From Oliverpabstia intestinalis (lineage in GTDB: Bacteria > Bacillota > Clostridia > Lachnospirales > Lachnospiraceae): a stretch of 64,000 nucleotides of DNA. Below are positions 9,021-16,789 of this stretch, in pieces; position 1 is the first letter of the stretch; each line of letters opens with the position of its first letter. Location of the stretch: contig NZ_VUMS01000006.1 of NCBI RefSeq assembly GCF_009696065.1, positions 1 through 64,000 on the forward strand. Direction: 5' to 3'. The position numbers were made by a program, and so were the translations under genes. Below the pieces are notes generated by a model. It was not told the DNA's origin. It did no database searches and saw nothing but the letters and a program-made list of their open reading frames with translations.

Positions 9021-9067
9021 TAGTTTTTAACAGAGGGCAAATCGGAGTTATATCCGATTACCTTTCT
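8958..9067 (-). ncRNA. Predicted antisense RNA antitoxin (about 110 nt)
   Basis: Inferred from the minus-strand promoter at 9074-9102 (start near 9067) and the 16-bp terminator with a T-rich tail on the minus side. The RNA would be complementary to the 3' end of the toxin message, the 3'-overlap layout of bsrG/SR4 and txpA/RatA. It carries GCCCTCTG, also present near the toxin ribosome site, and the hairpin ATCGGA/TCCGAT. The ends are estimates. Confidence 0.5.
8971..9028. terminator. Bidirectional terminator shared by toxin mRNA and antisense RNA
   Basis: Perfect 16-bp stem AAAGAAATAGCATCCT (8971-8986) / AGGATGCTATTTCTTT (9003-9018) with a 16-nt loop. The plus side ends in AATAGTTTTT. The minus side runs into a T-rich tract, so it can end transcripts from both directions. 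Confidence 0.8.
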
Positions 9068-9073
9068 AATTAG

Positions 9074-9102
9074 ATTATACACTTGAGCACTTGTTTTTGC
9101 AA
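9074..9102 (-). promoter_or_regulatory. Promoter of the antisense RNA
   Basis: Minus strand: -35 TTGCAA (9097-9102), 17-bp spacer, perfect -10 TATAAT (9074-9079). The -35 lies inside an inverted repeat GAGCACTTG/CAAGTGCTC (9085-9108), a possible operator. No gene starts downstream on this strand before 8257, so an untranslated RNA is the simplest product. Confidence 0.7.
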
Positions 9103-9159
9103 GTGCTCATTTGAATTTTCCAACTAAGGTTCTATTGTAATATTTAGAATAAAATCACA

Positions 9160-9738
9160 TTATTCACATTTTAATATTTCTTTCAATTCCCGAAGTGTCG
9201 GTGCTTTGGCATCCTTCTCCGAAAGCTGTTCACGATTGTCTTTTTCAATAGGAATCGGCCATTCTATTCCCAGTTCATTGTCTAAAGGAGTCAATGCTGT
9301 TCCTGACATTCCCGGAGCCCACTCGTTATCAAAGAAATATAAATACTCTGTTCCTTCTTCCAACGCCTGAAATCCGTTGCACACGCCCTGTGGAACAAAA
9401 ACCTGTATTCCAGGTGTAATATGTACTGTTTCTACTGCACCAAATGTTTTACTGTCCGGTCTTGTATCCACATACACACCAAATACGGAACCGGTTGCCA
9501 CTGTAACCAGCTTTGCCATGGCTTCTCCATGCAGACCGCGAACCGCTCCACGTTTTGTACGTGTTAAATTTATCTGTTTCCACGAAGAAAGTGTTTCCGG
9601 TAAAACTTCTGAATGGCTACTCTCACGATAGAGTTCTCTCACTGTGCCTCGATCATCCGTCACCATTTTTACATTAATAATACGCAATCCATCAATCTTT
9701 GATTCGGATGCTGAAAAAGGATATATTTGCAACGTCAT
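9160..9738 (-). CDS. dTDP-4-dehydrorhamnose 3,5-epimerase-family protein (RmlC-like cupin)
   Basis: 192 aa. The RmlC cupin pattern is visible: 'RGAVRGLHG' (the RGLH motif carrying the catalytic His, near residue 71), 'GSVFGVYVDTRPDS', 'FVPQGVCNGFQALEE' and 'YLYFFDNEW', with the tail 'WPI' as in the family. RmlC inverts C3 and C5 of a nucleotide-linked ketosugar. No other rhamnose genes are nearby, so the substrate may be another dTDP- or CDP-sugar. It is a single-gene unit with its own promoter. Confidence 0.85.
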   Translation of the reverse strand: MTLQIYPFSASESKIDGLRIINVKMVTDDRGTVRELYRESSHSEVLPETLSSWKQINLTRTKRGAVRGLHGEAMAKLVTVATGSVFGVYVDTRPDSKTFGAVETVHITPGIQVFVPQGVCNGFQALEEGTEYLYFFDNEWAPGMSGTALTPLDNELGIEWPIPIEKDNREQLSEKDAKAPTLRELKEILKCE

Positions 9739-9773
9739 CGGATACCCCCTTTTTTCTTTTTATTTTTAGTTAT

Positions 9774-9802
9774 ATCATACACAATTTACCTTATTTCTGC
9801 AA
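9774..9802 (-). promoter_or_regulatory. Promoter of the RmlC-like gene
   Basis: Minus strand: -35 TTGCAG (9797-9802), 17-bp spacer, -10 TATGAT (9774-9779), about 35 bp before the start codon. Confidence 0.75.
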
Positions 9803-9908
9803 ATGTTTATTGTATTTTCCCTGTGTTTCTAAAAAGTAATGTTACTGTGAACAGAAGCAAAGTAATGATCTGAACCGTCCCAGTCACTGTCAACACAATA
9901 CTTCCCAC

Positions 9909-9937
9909 TTGCACCCTTCTTTTCTCTTCGCTATAAT
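9909..9937 (+). promoter_or_regulatory. Promoter of the Gfo/Idh/MocA gene at 9984
   Basis: -35 TTGCAC (9909-9914), 17-bp spacer, perfect -10 TATAAT (9932-9937). The 9739-9983 interval holds this and the divergent RmlC-like promoter and nothing else seen. Confidence 0.8.
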
Positions 9938-9983
9938 AAATACATGACAAAATCTTATAGATAGAGTAAGAAAGGACACCGTT

Positions 9984-10964
9984 ATGAAAGAATATAAATG
10001 GGCTACTCTCGGATGTGGCGTGATCGCCAATCAGCTGGCACAGGCGTTTGCTGCAAACGGACGGAAACTATATTCCGTAGCAAACCGTACGCACGAAAAG
10101 GCAGTTGCTTTTGCTGAAAAATATGGAATTGATAAAGTTTATGATCAGATTGACGATGTATTTTCGGATAATGAGGTGGACATTATCTATATTTCCACTC
10201 CGCATAACACACATATTTCCTACCTTCGGAAGGCTTTAAGTGCCGGAAAACATGTACTCTGTGAAAAATCCATTACCCTCAACGCTGAAGAACTGGAAGA
10301 AGCGGTTCGTCTCGCTGAAGAACATCATGTAGTTCTTGCCGAGGCCATGACGATTTTCCACATGCCAATCTACAAGGAACTTCGCAGCCGGATGGATACC
10401 GGGGAATTCGGGGAACTTCGGCTTTTGCAGATGAACTTCGGAAGTTACAAAGAGTATGACATGAAAAACCGCTTTTTCAACCGGAATCTCGCGGGCGGAG
10501 CACTGCTGGATATCGGTGTGTATGCGCTGTCTTTCCTTCGCTGGTTTATGTCCTCAAAACCGGATCAGATTCTCTCTCAGGTAAAATACGCACCTACCGG
10601 CGTGGATGAGCAGGCATCGATTTTGTTGAAAAACAAGGAGGGGGAGATGGCTACCGTCATTTTGTCTCTGCATGCCAAACAGCCAAAACGAGGAACGATC
10701 TCTTTTGATAAGGCTTACATCGAACTGTTCGAGTATCCGCGGGGCGAGGAAGCTATCATCACTTATACGGAAGACGGTCACAAAGAAGTGGTATCCGTCG
10801 GTTCTACCGACCGGGCGCTGGAATACGAAGTGGCCGATATGGAAGTGGCTGTCGCCGGAGAGGAAAACCGGATGCATCTCGACTATACGATCGATGTGAT
10901 GGATATGATGACCTCGATCCGGAAAGACTGGGGGATGAGATATCCTGAGGAAGAAGAAGGTTGA
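9984..10964 (+). CDS. Gfo/Idh/MocA family oxidoreductase
   Basis: 326 aa. N-terminal Rossmann fold with 'LGCGVIANQLAQAF' (residues about 8-21) for NAD(P), then 'DIIYISTPHNTH' and the family signature 'AGKHVLCEKS', whose Lys is the usual catalytic residue (EKS in place of EKP). The C-terminal half is the alpha/beta dimerisation and substrate domain ('LLDIGVYALSFLRW'). The closest well-known types are trans-1,2-dihydrobenzenediol dehydrogenase-like sugar oxidoreductases. It is alone on the plus strand between its own promoter and a strong terminator. The substrate is unknown. Confidence 0.9.
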   Translation: MKEYKWATLGCGVIANQLAQAFAANGRKLYSVANRTHEKAVAFAEKYGIDKVYDQIDDVFSDNEVDIIYISTPHNTHISYLRKALSAGKHVLCEKSITLNAEELEEAVRLAEEHHVVLAEAMTIFHMPIYKELRSRMDTGEFGELRLLQMNFGSYKEYDMKNRFFNRNLAGGALLDIGVYALSFLRWFMSSKPDQILSQVKYAPTGVDEQASILLKNKEGEMATVILSLHAKQPKRGTISFDKAYIELFEYPRGEEAIITYTEDGHKEVVSVGSTDRALEYEVADMEVAVAGEENRMHLDYTIDVMDMMTSIRKDWGMRYPEEEEG

Positions 10965-10979
10965 TTTTTTATCTTTCAA

Positions 10980-11030
10980 AACAGGGGCAGAAAACGATTC
11001 TTCTTTCGTCTTCTGCCCCTGTTATTTTTT
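10980..11030. terminator. Bidirectional terminator between convergent genes
   Basis: AACAGGGGCAGAA (10980-10992) pairs perfectly with TTCTGCCCCTGTT (11011-11023), followed by ATTTTTT on plus and TTTTG on minus. It serves the oxidoreductase (plus) and purD (minus). Confidence 0.9.
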
Positions 11031-11038
11031 ACCTTATC

Positions 11039-12310
11039 TTATGCCTCGTCAATCGCTTTTCCAATATCATGACGATAATATTTATTATCAAACTCTACAA
11101 GATCGATAGCTTTATACGCATTCGCTCTCGCCTGTTTCAGGTCATCTCCTTTAGCTACTACTCCAAGCACACGACCACCGTTTGTCACGATCTGTCCGTC
11201 TTTCTTTGCGGTTCCTGCGTGGAATACATAGTAACCTTCTTTTTCTTTGAATGCATCCAGTCCTTTGATCGGGAAGCCTTTCTGATAAGATACCGGATAC
11301 CCGTCAGATGCCAGAACGACGCACACGGCTGCATTGTCTTCGAATTCCAGATCGATCTGATCCAGTGTTCCATCGATACATGCTTCAAACACATCGACGA
11401 TATCCGTCTTCATTCTCGGAAGAACGACCTGTGCCTCCGGATCACCGAAACGGGCATTGTATTCCAGAACCTTCGGGCCATCGGCAGTCAGCATCAGGCC
11501 GAAGAAAATGATTCCCTTGAATTCTCTTCCCTCTGCTGCCATCGCATCTACCGTTGCCTGATAGATGTGTGCCTTACAGAATGCATCCACTTCTTCGGTA
11601 TAGAACGGACTTGGAGAGAAAGTTCCCATACCACCGGTATTCAGCCCCTGATCTCCGTCTTTCGCACGTTTGTGATCCTGTGCGGAAGTCATCGGTTTGA
11701 TGGTTTTTCCATCCACATAAGTCAGAACGGACACCTCACGACCGGTCATGAACTCTTCAATCACCATTGTATTGCCGGCACTGCCGAATTTTTTATCTTC
11801 CATGATCTCTTTCACACCGTCTTTTGCTTCTTCCAGTGTGTTGCAGATCAGTACACCTTTTCCAAGTGCCAGTCCGTCCGCTTTTAAAACGATCGGGAAT
11901 TTTGCAGTTTCCAGATAAGCAAGTGCTTCCTGCGGATCGGTAAAGTTTTCATAAGCAGCTGTCGGAATGTTGTATTTTTTCATCAGATCTTTGGAAAATG
12001 CTTTGGAACCTTCCAGGATCGCTGCATTTTTTCTCGGTCCGAACACACGCAGTCCTTCTGCCTCAAAAGCATCTACCACGCCGCCAACCAGCGGATCGTC
12101 CATACCGATAACGGTCAGATCAATCTCTTTTTCTTTTGCAAAAGCCACCAGTTTGTCAAACTCCATCGCACCGATATTGACACATTCTGCATATTCTTCA
12201 ATTCCCGCATTGCCCGGCGCACAGTAGATTTTGTCAATTTTCGGACTCTGTGCCACTTTCCATGCGATAGCATGTTCTCTTCCGCCGCTCCCTACGATCA
12301 GTACTTTCAT
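11039..12310 (-). CDS. purD: Phosphoribosylamine-glycine ligase (GARS)
   Basis: Joins 5-phosphoribosylamine, glycine and ATP to give GAR, step 2 of purine synthesis. 423 aa, the normal length. Motifs: N-terminal 'VLIVGSGGREHAIAW', 'APGNAGI', the ATP-grasp segment 'VLKADGLALGKGV', and 'EYNARFGDPEAQVVLPRM' carrying the metal and nucleotide contacts. It is the last gene of the purE-purM-purN-purD unit, 11 bp after purN, with GGAGG before the ATG. Confidence 0.97.
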   Translation of the reverse strand: MKVLIVGSGGREHAIAWKVAQSPKIDKIYCAPGNAGIEEYAECVNIGAMEFDKLVAFAKEKEIDLTVIGMDDPLVGGVVDAFEAEGLRVFGPRKNAAILEGSKAFSKDLMKKYNIPTAAYENFTDPQEALAYLETAKFPIVLKADGLALGKGVLICNTLEEAKDGVKEIMEDKKFGSAGNTMVIEEFMTGREVSVLTYVDGKTIKPMTSAQDHKRAKDGDQGLNTGGMGTFSPSPFYTEEVDAFCKAHIYQATVDAMAAEGREFKGIIFFGLMLTADGPKVLEYNARFGDPEAQVVLPRMKTDIVDVFEACIDGTLDQIDLEFEDNAAVCVVLASDGYPVSYQKGFPIKGLDAFKEKEGYYVFHAGTAKKDGQIVTNGGRVLGVVAKGDDLKQARANAYKAIDLVEFDNKYYRHDIGKAIDEA

Positions 12311-12321
12311 GTCTTTTCCTC

Positions 12322-12945
12322 CTATCTGGATCTTACCAGTCCGTCAACTACCTCTATCTTATCATTTGCAATCAGATCAATCGCTTTCGGCATGATCACC
12401 CATTCTGCCTCTTCCATAACTCTCCGCTGCAGAATCTCCGGGGTATCTCCCTCTTTCACCTCCACCGCTTTCTGCAGAATGATAGGGCCGGTATCCGTTC
12501 CCTCATCCACAAAATGCACAGTAGCTCCGGTTACTTTTACGCCTCTTTTCAACACACCCTCATGAACTTTCAGTCCATAATAGCCGGTTCCGCAAAAAGA
12601 CGGGATCAGCGCCGGATGAATGTTGATGATTCTATTCGGATAAGCTTTTACCATGATCTCCGGAATCACAACCAGACATCCTGCCAGTACCACCAGATCT
12701 ACACCATAAGACTGAATAGCCGCCAGAAGAGCCTCGTTAAATGCCTCTCTCGTCTCATACTGTTTTGGTGAAATGCATCTTGCTTCGATGCCATGTTTCC
12801 TTGCCCGTTCCAGTGCATAGGCATTTGCATTGTTACTGATCACAACGGAAATCTCCGCATTGGTGATGGTTCCGTTTGTTATGCTGTCAATGATCGCCTG
12901 AAGATTGGTACCGCCGCCTGATACCAGAACTGCCATTTTTAACAT
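12322..12945 (-). CDS. purN: Phosphoribosylglycinamide formyltransferase
   Basis: Transfers a formyl group from 10-formyl-THF to GAR. 207 aa, typical. Visible: 'VLVSGGGTNLQAI' phosphate loop, the catalytic region 'INIHPALIPSFCGTGYYG' with the essential Asn-x-His, and 'VTGATVHFVDEGTDTGPII' with the catalytic Asp. The ATG overlaps the last 7 bases of purM, with GGGAG 7 nt upstream inside purM, so the two are translationally coupled. Confidence 0.97.
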   Translation of the reverse strand: MLKMAVLVSGGGTNLQAIIDSITNGTITNAEISVVISNNANAYALERARKHGIEARCISPKQYETREAFNEALLAAIQSYGVDLVVLAGCLVVIPEIMVKAYPNRIINIHPALIPSFCGTGYYGLKVHEGVLKRGVKVTGATVHFVDEGTDTGPIILQKAVEVKEGDTPEILQRRVMEEAEWVIMPKAIDLIANDKIEVVDGLVRSR

Positions 12946-13964
12946 AAGGTCACTCCCTTTTCACCTTCTGTGATTTTACCTACAACGTACGGAGTATCAC
13001 CTGCTGCACGCATGGCTTCCATGGTCTTGTCCACATCTGCAGGATCTACGGCAACGATCATACCGATACCCATGTTGTAAGTGTTGTACATCATCTGCTC
13101 TTCGATATTCCCTTTCTTTGCCATCAGGGTAAAGATCGGAGGGATCGGATAGCTGTCTTTTTCGATCACTGCGTGAACACCGTCTTTTAACATACGCGGA
13201 ATATTTTCATAGAATCCGCCACCGGTGATATGGCTGCATGCTTTTACGGTCACACCTGCATTTTTTACATTTTTCAGTGCTTTTACATAGATTCTTGTAG
13301 GAGCCAGCAGAGCCTCTCCCAGTGTGGTTCCCAGTTCGTCATAATAGGTATCCAGGGATTCTTTTGTCATATCGAAAACTTTTCTTACAAGAGAAAATCC
13401 GTTGCTGTGTACGCCTGTGGATGCCATACCGATCAGTACATCTCCGTCTTTCAGGTTTTCGCCGGTGATCATCTCTTTTCTGTCGCAGACACCAACGGCA
13501 AATCCTGCCAGATCGTATTCCTCTTCCGGCATCAGACCTGGATGTTCTGCAGTCTCGCCACCGATCAGGGCTGCATCGGACTGTACGCATCCTTCTGCCA
13601 CACCGCTTACGATCTGTGCGATCTTCTCCGGATAGTTCTTACCGCAGGCAATGTAATCCAGGAAGAATAATGGTTCTCCGCCTGCACAGGCAATATCATT
13701 CACACACATGGCAACCGCATCGATTCCAATGGTATCGTGTTTGTCCATGATCATCGCCAGTTTTACTTTGGTTCCGCATCCGTCTGTTCCGGACAGCAGT
13801 ACCGGATCTTCCATCTCTTTGATCTTTTTCAGAGAAAATGCACCGGAAAATCCGCCAAGTCCGCCAAGAACTTCTTCTCTCATGGTTCTTTTTACATGTT
13901 CCTTCATCAGTTCTACGGATTTGTAACCTGCTTCAATATCTACTCCAGCTTTCTTGTAATCCAT
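12939..13964 (-). CDS. purM: Phosphoribosylformylglycinamidine cyclo-ligase (AIR synthetase)
   Basis: Closes the imidazole ring of AIR with ATP. 341 aa from MDYKKAGVD, chosen because GGAGG sits just upstream and homologues begin here; a start 27 bp earlier has no ribosome site. Motifs: 'LLSGTDGCGTKVKLA', 'IGIDAVAMCVNDI', 'DYIACGK', 'GVCDRKEMI', 'STGVHSNGFSLVR', 'ACSHITGGGFYENIPR'. Second gene of the pur operon, 29 bp after purE. Confidence 0.97.
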   Translation of the reverse strand: MDYKKAGVDIEAGYKSVELMKEHVKRTMREEVLGGLGGFSGAFSLKKIKEMEDPVLLSGTDGCGTKVKLAMIMDKHDTIGIDAVAMCVNDIACAGGEPLFFLDYIACGKNYPEKIAQIVSGVAEGCVQSDAALIGGETAEHPGLMPEEEYDLAGFAVGVCDRKEMITGENLKDGDVLIGMASTGVHSNGFSLVRKVFDMTKESLDTYYDELGTTLGEALLAPTRIYVKALKNVKNAGVTVKACSHITGGGFYENIPRMLKDGVHAVIEKDSYPIPPIFTLMAKKGNIEEQMMYNTYNMGIGMIVAVDPADVDKTMEAMRAAGDTPYVVGKITEGEKGVTLC

Positions 13965-13993
13965 CTTGATCCTCCATCTGCTCTGCGGCACTT

Positions 13994-14500
13994 TTATTTT
14001 GTATAGTTCTTATATCCTACTTCTTTTAATTTTGCGTCTTTTGCTTCTACTTCTTCTTTCATTTCCTGTGTATATGCTTTCAGGCGGGAGAGCAGCGCAT
14101 CATCAGATGTTGCAAGAATCTTCGCTGCGAGAATCGCTGCATTGGCTCCTCCGTTGATTGCCACGGTTGCCACCGGGATACCGGTCGGCATCTGTACGAT
14201 CGAGTACAGGGAATCTCTGCCTCCCAGAGAAGTGGTGTGCATCGGGATACCGATAACCGGCATCGGGAAAATAGCAGCACACATACCCGGCAGATGGGCA
14301 GCCATACCGGCGCCTGCAATGATTACTTTAAATCCTTTCTCCTCTGCGCTCTTCGCATACTCAAAGAATACATCTGGTTCTCTGTGTGCAGAAATAATCG
14401 TCATCTCGTAATCTACGCCTAATTTTTCCAACATTGCTGCGGCTTTGCTCATCACCGGCATGTCAGAATCACTTCCCATAACAATTCCTACTTTAGCCAT
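13994..14500 (-). CDS. purE: 5-(carboxyamino)imidazole ribonucleotide mutase / AIR carboxylase
   Basis: 168 aa. Signature 'IVMGSDSDMPVM' at the N-terminus, 'SAHREPD' with the catalytic His, and 'IAGAGMAAHLPGMCAA'. It moves the carboxyl group to C4 of the imidazole to form CAIR. No purK is in the window, so whether it works as the class I mutase or the class II carboxylase is open, although the length and motifs resemble class I. It is the first gene of the operon, and its leader carries three operator-like repeats. Confidence 0.95.
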   Translation of the reverse strand: MAKVGIVMGSDSDMPVMSKAAAMLEKLGVDYEMTIISAHREPDVFFEYAKSAEEKGFKVIIAGAGMAAHLPGMCAAIFPMPVIGIPMHTTSLGGRDSLYSIVQMPTGIPVATVAINGGANAAILAAKILATSDDALLSRLKAYTQEMKEEVEAKDAKLKEVGYKNYTK

Positions 14501-14523
14501 TGCTTGTCTCCTTTGCTCATAAA

Positions 14524-14579
14524 TACTTATTAGTTTCTCTTATAAGTAGTTTTAATTAATTCATCTCTACTTATTAGTA
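14524..14579. repeat. Three operator-like repeats in the purE leader
   Basis: TACTTATTAGT at 14524-14534, CTTATAAGTAG at 14539-14549 (with palindrome CTTATAAG) and TACTTATTAGTA at 14568-14579. Copies one and three are 44 bp apart, close to four helical turns. The third abuts the -10, where a bound protein would block initiation. The motif does not resemble the Bacillus PurR box or a purine riboswitch. The regulator is unknown. Confidence 0.6.
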
Positions 14580-14608
14580 ATAATACTAAGTCTGTCACTT
14601 CTTGTCAA
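14580..14608 (-). promoter_or_regulatory. Promoter of the purEMND operon
   Basis: Minus strand: perfect -35 TTGACA (14603-14608), 17-bp spacer, -10 TATTAT (14580-14585). Confidence 0.85.
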
Positions 14609-14635
14609 TATAAATCATGAAAATTGCCAGGAACA

Positions 14636-14673
14636 GTCAAAAAAAGAGAACCTCTCAACCGGCTGTTCTCTTT
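14636..14673 (-). terminator. Terminator after the sugar epimerase gene
   Basis: AAAGAGAAC (14643-14651) pairs with GTTCTCTTT (14665-14673). On the minus strand the stem is followed by seven T's. Confidence 0.82.
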
Positions 14674-14682
14674 TCTTCTCTG

Positions 14683-15519
14683 TTATCCGATCAGTTGTTC
14701 CAGATATTCTTTTCCTGCCAAAATATCTTTTTTCTGTTCTTCTCCTGAGATTTCTCTCTCGATGGTAATATCTCCGTCATATCCCACTTCTTTTAACCGT
14801 TCTATAAAGACCGGATAATTGACCTTTCCCTGCCCGATCGGCACTTCTTCTCCAAGGAAATGACCGTCCGTCGGGTATTTTCCGTCTTTTCCGTGGACGC
14901 CGCGCACATATTCCCCGAAGACCTCCAGCGCATCCACCGGGTTGGCTTTTCCGTACATTAAAAGATTCGCCGGATCCAGATTCACTCCCACGCATCCTTC
15001 GCCCACATCTTTTTCTATATCCTGCAGCGCCCGTTTCAATGTGACCGGAGTCTCCTGTCCGGTCTCGAACAGGAAGACCTGTCCGTTCTTTTTACACCGT
15101 TCTGCCACTTCCTTACAGGCATTCAGTGTTCCCTGATAGTTCGTATCATATGGATTTTCCGGCATATACCCTACATGGGTGACAAAATCGGTAACACCGA
15201 GTTTTTTTGCAAAATCAGAGCCTTCCAGAAGCATCCTTACCCGTTCTGCCCGGTAATCTGCCGGGACCAGACCCAGGGTCAGCTGACCATCATAAAAATC
15301 CCAGACTTTTCGGCCACCCCAGCCACACCAGAATGCACTGATGGTAATCCCGTGTTTTTCAGCTGCCGCCAGAATCGCTTCTGCTGCCTTCTCATCGTTG
15401 ATAATCTTCCGCTCCCAGCATACCAGCTGACAGCTCTCCATGCCCATCGCACGGACTTCCGCAAATTTTTCGTTAATGTCTGTGTCCGCTTCCATACGGA
15501 CGATCACTCCTACCCGCAT
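14683..15519 (-). CDS. Sugar phosphate isomerase/epimerase (xylose isomerase-like TIM barrel)
   Basis: 278 aa, AP-endonuclease family 2 fold. Typical strands and metal ligands: 'ISAFWCGWGG', 'FVTHVGYMPE', 'FLFETGQETP' (Glu ligand), 'VGVNLDPANLLMYGKANP' (Asp ligand), 'GVHGKDGKYP' (His/Asp) and 'DGDITIEREI' (last Glu). It lies 20 bp downstream of a Gfo/Idh/MocA dehydrogenase on the same strand. Such pairs usually break down inositol-like or oxidised sugars: the dehydrogenase makes a keto sugar and the barrel isomerises it. The actual substrate cannot be read. Confidence 0.88.
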   Translation of the reverse strand: MRVGVIVRMEADTDINEKFAEVRAMGMESCQLVCWERKIINDEKAAEAILAAAEKHGITISAFWCGWGGRKVWDFYDGQLTLGLVPADYRAERVRMLLEGSDFAKKLGVTDFVTHVGYMPENPYDTNYQGTLNACKEVAERCKKNGQVFLFETGQETPVTLKRALQDIEKDVGEGCVGVNLDPANLLMYGKANPVDALEVFGEYVRGVHGKDGKYPTDGHFLGEEVPIGQGKVNYPVFIERLKEVGYDGDITIEREISGEEQKKDILAGKEYLEQLIG

Positions 15520-15539
15520 ATGTTCCCTCCTGCATGTTC

Positions 15540-16577
15540 TCAGATATACATTTCTTTTTTCTCACGAAGATACAGCTTTGCAGCTTCCCACTCTTCCAGT
15601 GCCTGTTCTACGGATTTTACGCCTTCCTGAAGCGGTGCGAGGGTGATTTCTTTGCCATCCCGCAGACATTCCAGAAAATATTTGATTTCTGTATAATATG
15701 GTCCGAGATTCGTGATGTTGATACCGGTATTCGTCTGCCCCTCATACTCCGGATGCAACTCGGGAACGATCTCTGTTCCATCAGCTTTGTATACCGCAAG
15801 CCCCGGCTGCCCTGCCTGATTAAAGTAAACAGTTCCATTTTCAAAATACGCCCGGAATCCTGCCTGGAATTTCGGTATCGGAGACACATCCCACACCCCT
15901 TCTGCCGTAGCAAATATATCACCGAACTCATAGGTGGTGATTACCTGATTGATCATACCGGAATCAAATGTCGTTGCCCGTACTTCAAAATCATCCGGCT
16001 CACCCAGCATGTATCTCAAAAAATCCAGGTCATGGATATGAAGATCCAGCACAACGGAACCACTCTTTTTCTCATCATGGAACCATCCCTCAAATCCCCA
16101 GCGGACATTGCCGCTCACACGTTGCATCACGATCGATTTAAGCTTTCCGAGTGTCTTGTTATCGTACACTTCTTTCAGATAGCGGTATTCGTCAAAGGCA
16201 CGGACCACCTGTCCTACCATGACTTTCACTCCTGTTTCTTTCTGTGTCTCCAAAAGCAGTTCTCCTTCTTCTCTGGTCAGGCAGACCGGTTTTTCTACCA
16301 GAACATTCATGCCCTTTTTCATAGCTGCTACGGCATGCTCTGTATGCAGGTAGCTTGGAAGGCAGATATGTACTGCATCCAGATTTTCACGTTCGATCAG
16401 CTCCATTCCATATGTATATGTCCGCGCTTCGGGAAATTCTGCTGCTGCTTTCTGTAAAAATTCTTCCCGGCAGTCTGCCAGTGCGACCACTTCCACATCC
16501 ATCTGAGAAGACAGAACTTTTAAGGACAGATAATGGGTAGTTCCCATTCCGCCACATCCAATGACTCCTACTTTCAT
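15540..16577 (-). CDS. Gfo/Idh/MocA family oxidoreductase
   Basis: 345 aa. NAD-binding 'GVIGCGGMGTTHYLSL' at the N-terminus, 'AVHICLPSYLHTEH', then the signature 'GMNVLVEKPVCLT' with the catalytic Lys. The C-terminal domain holds 'SGSVVLDLHIHDLDFLRYMLG' (Asp-x-x-x-His). The inositol 2-dehydrogenase-like pattern is clear, but the precise sugar is not. It forms a two-gene unit with the downstream TIM-barrel epimerase, with its own promoter and terminator. It is not closely similar to the family member at 9984. Confidence 0.92.
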   Translation of the reverse strand: MKVGVIGCGGMGTTHYLSLKVLSSQMDVEVVALADCREEFLQKAAAEFPEARTYTYGMELIERENLDAVHICLPSYLHTEHAVAAMKKGMNVLVEKPVCLTREEGELLLETQKETGVKVMVGQVVRAFDEYRYLKEVYDNKTLGKLKSIVMQRVSGNVRWGFEGWFHDEKKSGSVVLDLHIHDLDFLRYMLGEPDDFEVRATTFDSGMINQVITTYEFGDIFATAEGVWDVSPIPKFQAGFRAYFENGTVYFNQAGQPGLAVYKADGTEIVPELHPEYEGQTNTGINITNLGPYYTEIKYFLECLRDGKEITLAPLQEGVKSVEQALEEWEAAKLYLREKKEMYI

Positions 16578-16654
16578 CTTTTGATACCTCCTCTTGCTGT
16601 TTCCTGTGTATTTATGTATTATTTTGTGTTTTTTGCTTTTCTTTTTTCTCTTCT

Positions 16655-16683
16655 ACATTAGCATTGCCTGTAATTTCTGTCAA
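16655..16683 (-). promoter_or_regulatory. Promoter of the oxidoreductase/epimerase pair
   Basis: Minus strand: perfect -35 TTGACA (16678-16683), 17-bp spacer, -10 TAATGT (16655-16660) with a TGn extension. Confidence 0.65.
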
Positions 16684-16713
16684 TTTTTATTTTTACCTGC
16701 TCAAATTTCAAAA

Positions 16714-16772
16714 GCGACCGGAAATCAACTCAGAACTTTTCAAGGTTCTCTCTGATTTCCGGTCGCTTTTTT
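16714..16772. terminator. Terminator after the M29 aminopeptidase
   Basis: GCGACCGGAAATCA (16714-16727) pairs perfectly with TGATTTCCGGTCGC (16753-16766). T-tracts lie on both sides (TTTTTT plus, TTTTG minus). It ends the leftward unit that begins at pyrE. Confidence 0.85.
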
Positions 16773-16789
16773 ATCCTCTGTGTACTTTT

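Noticed and set aside
15534-16457. 307-codon plus-strand open frame
   Set aside because: Antisense shadow of the Gfo/Idh/MocA gene; no ribosome site and no domain.
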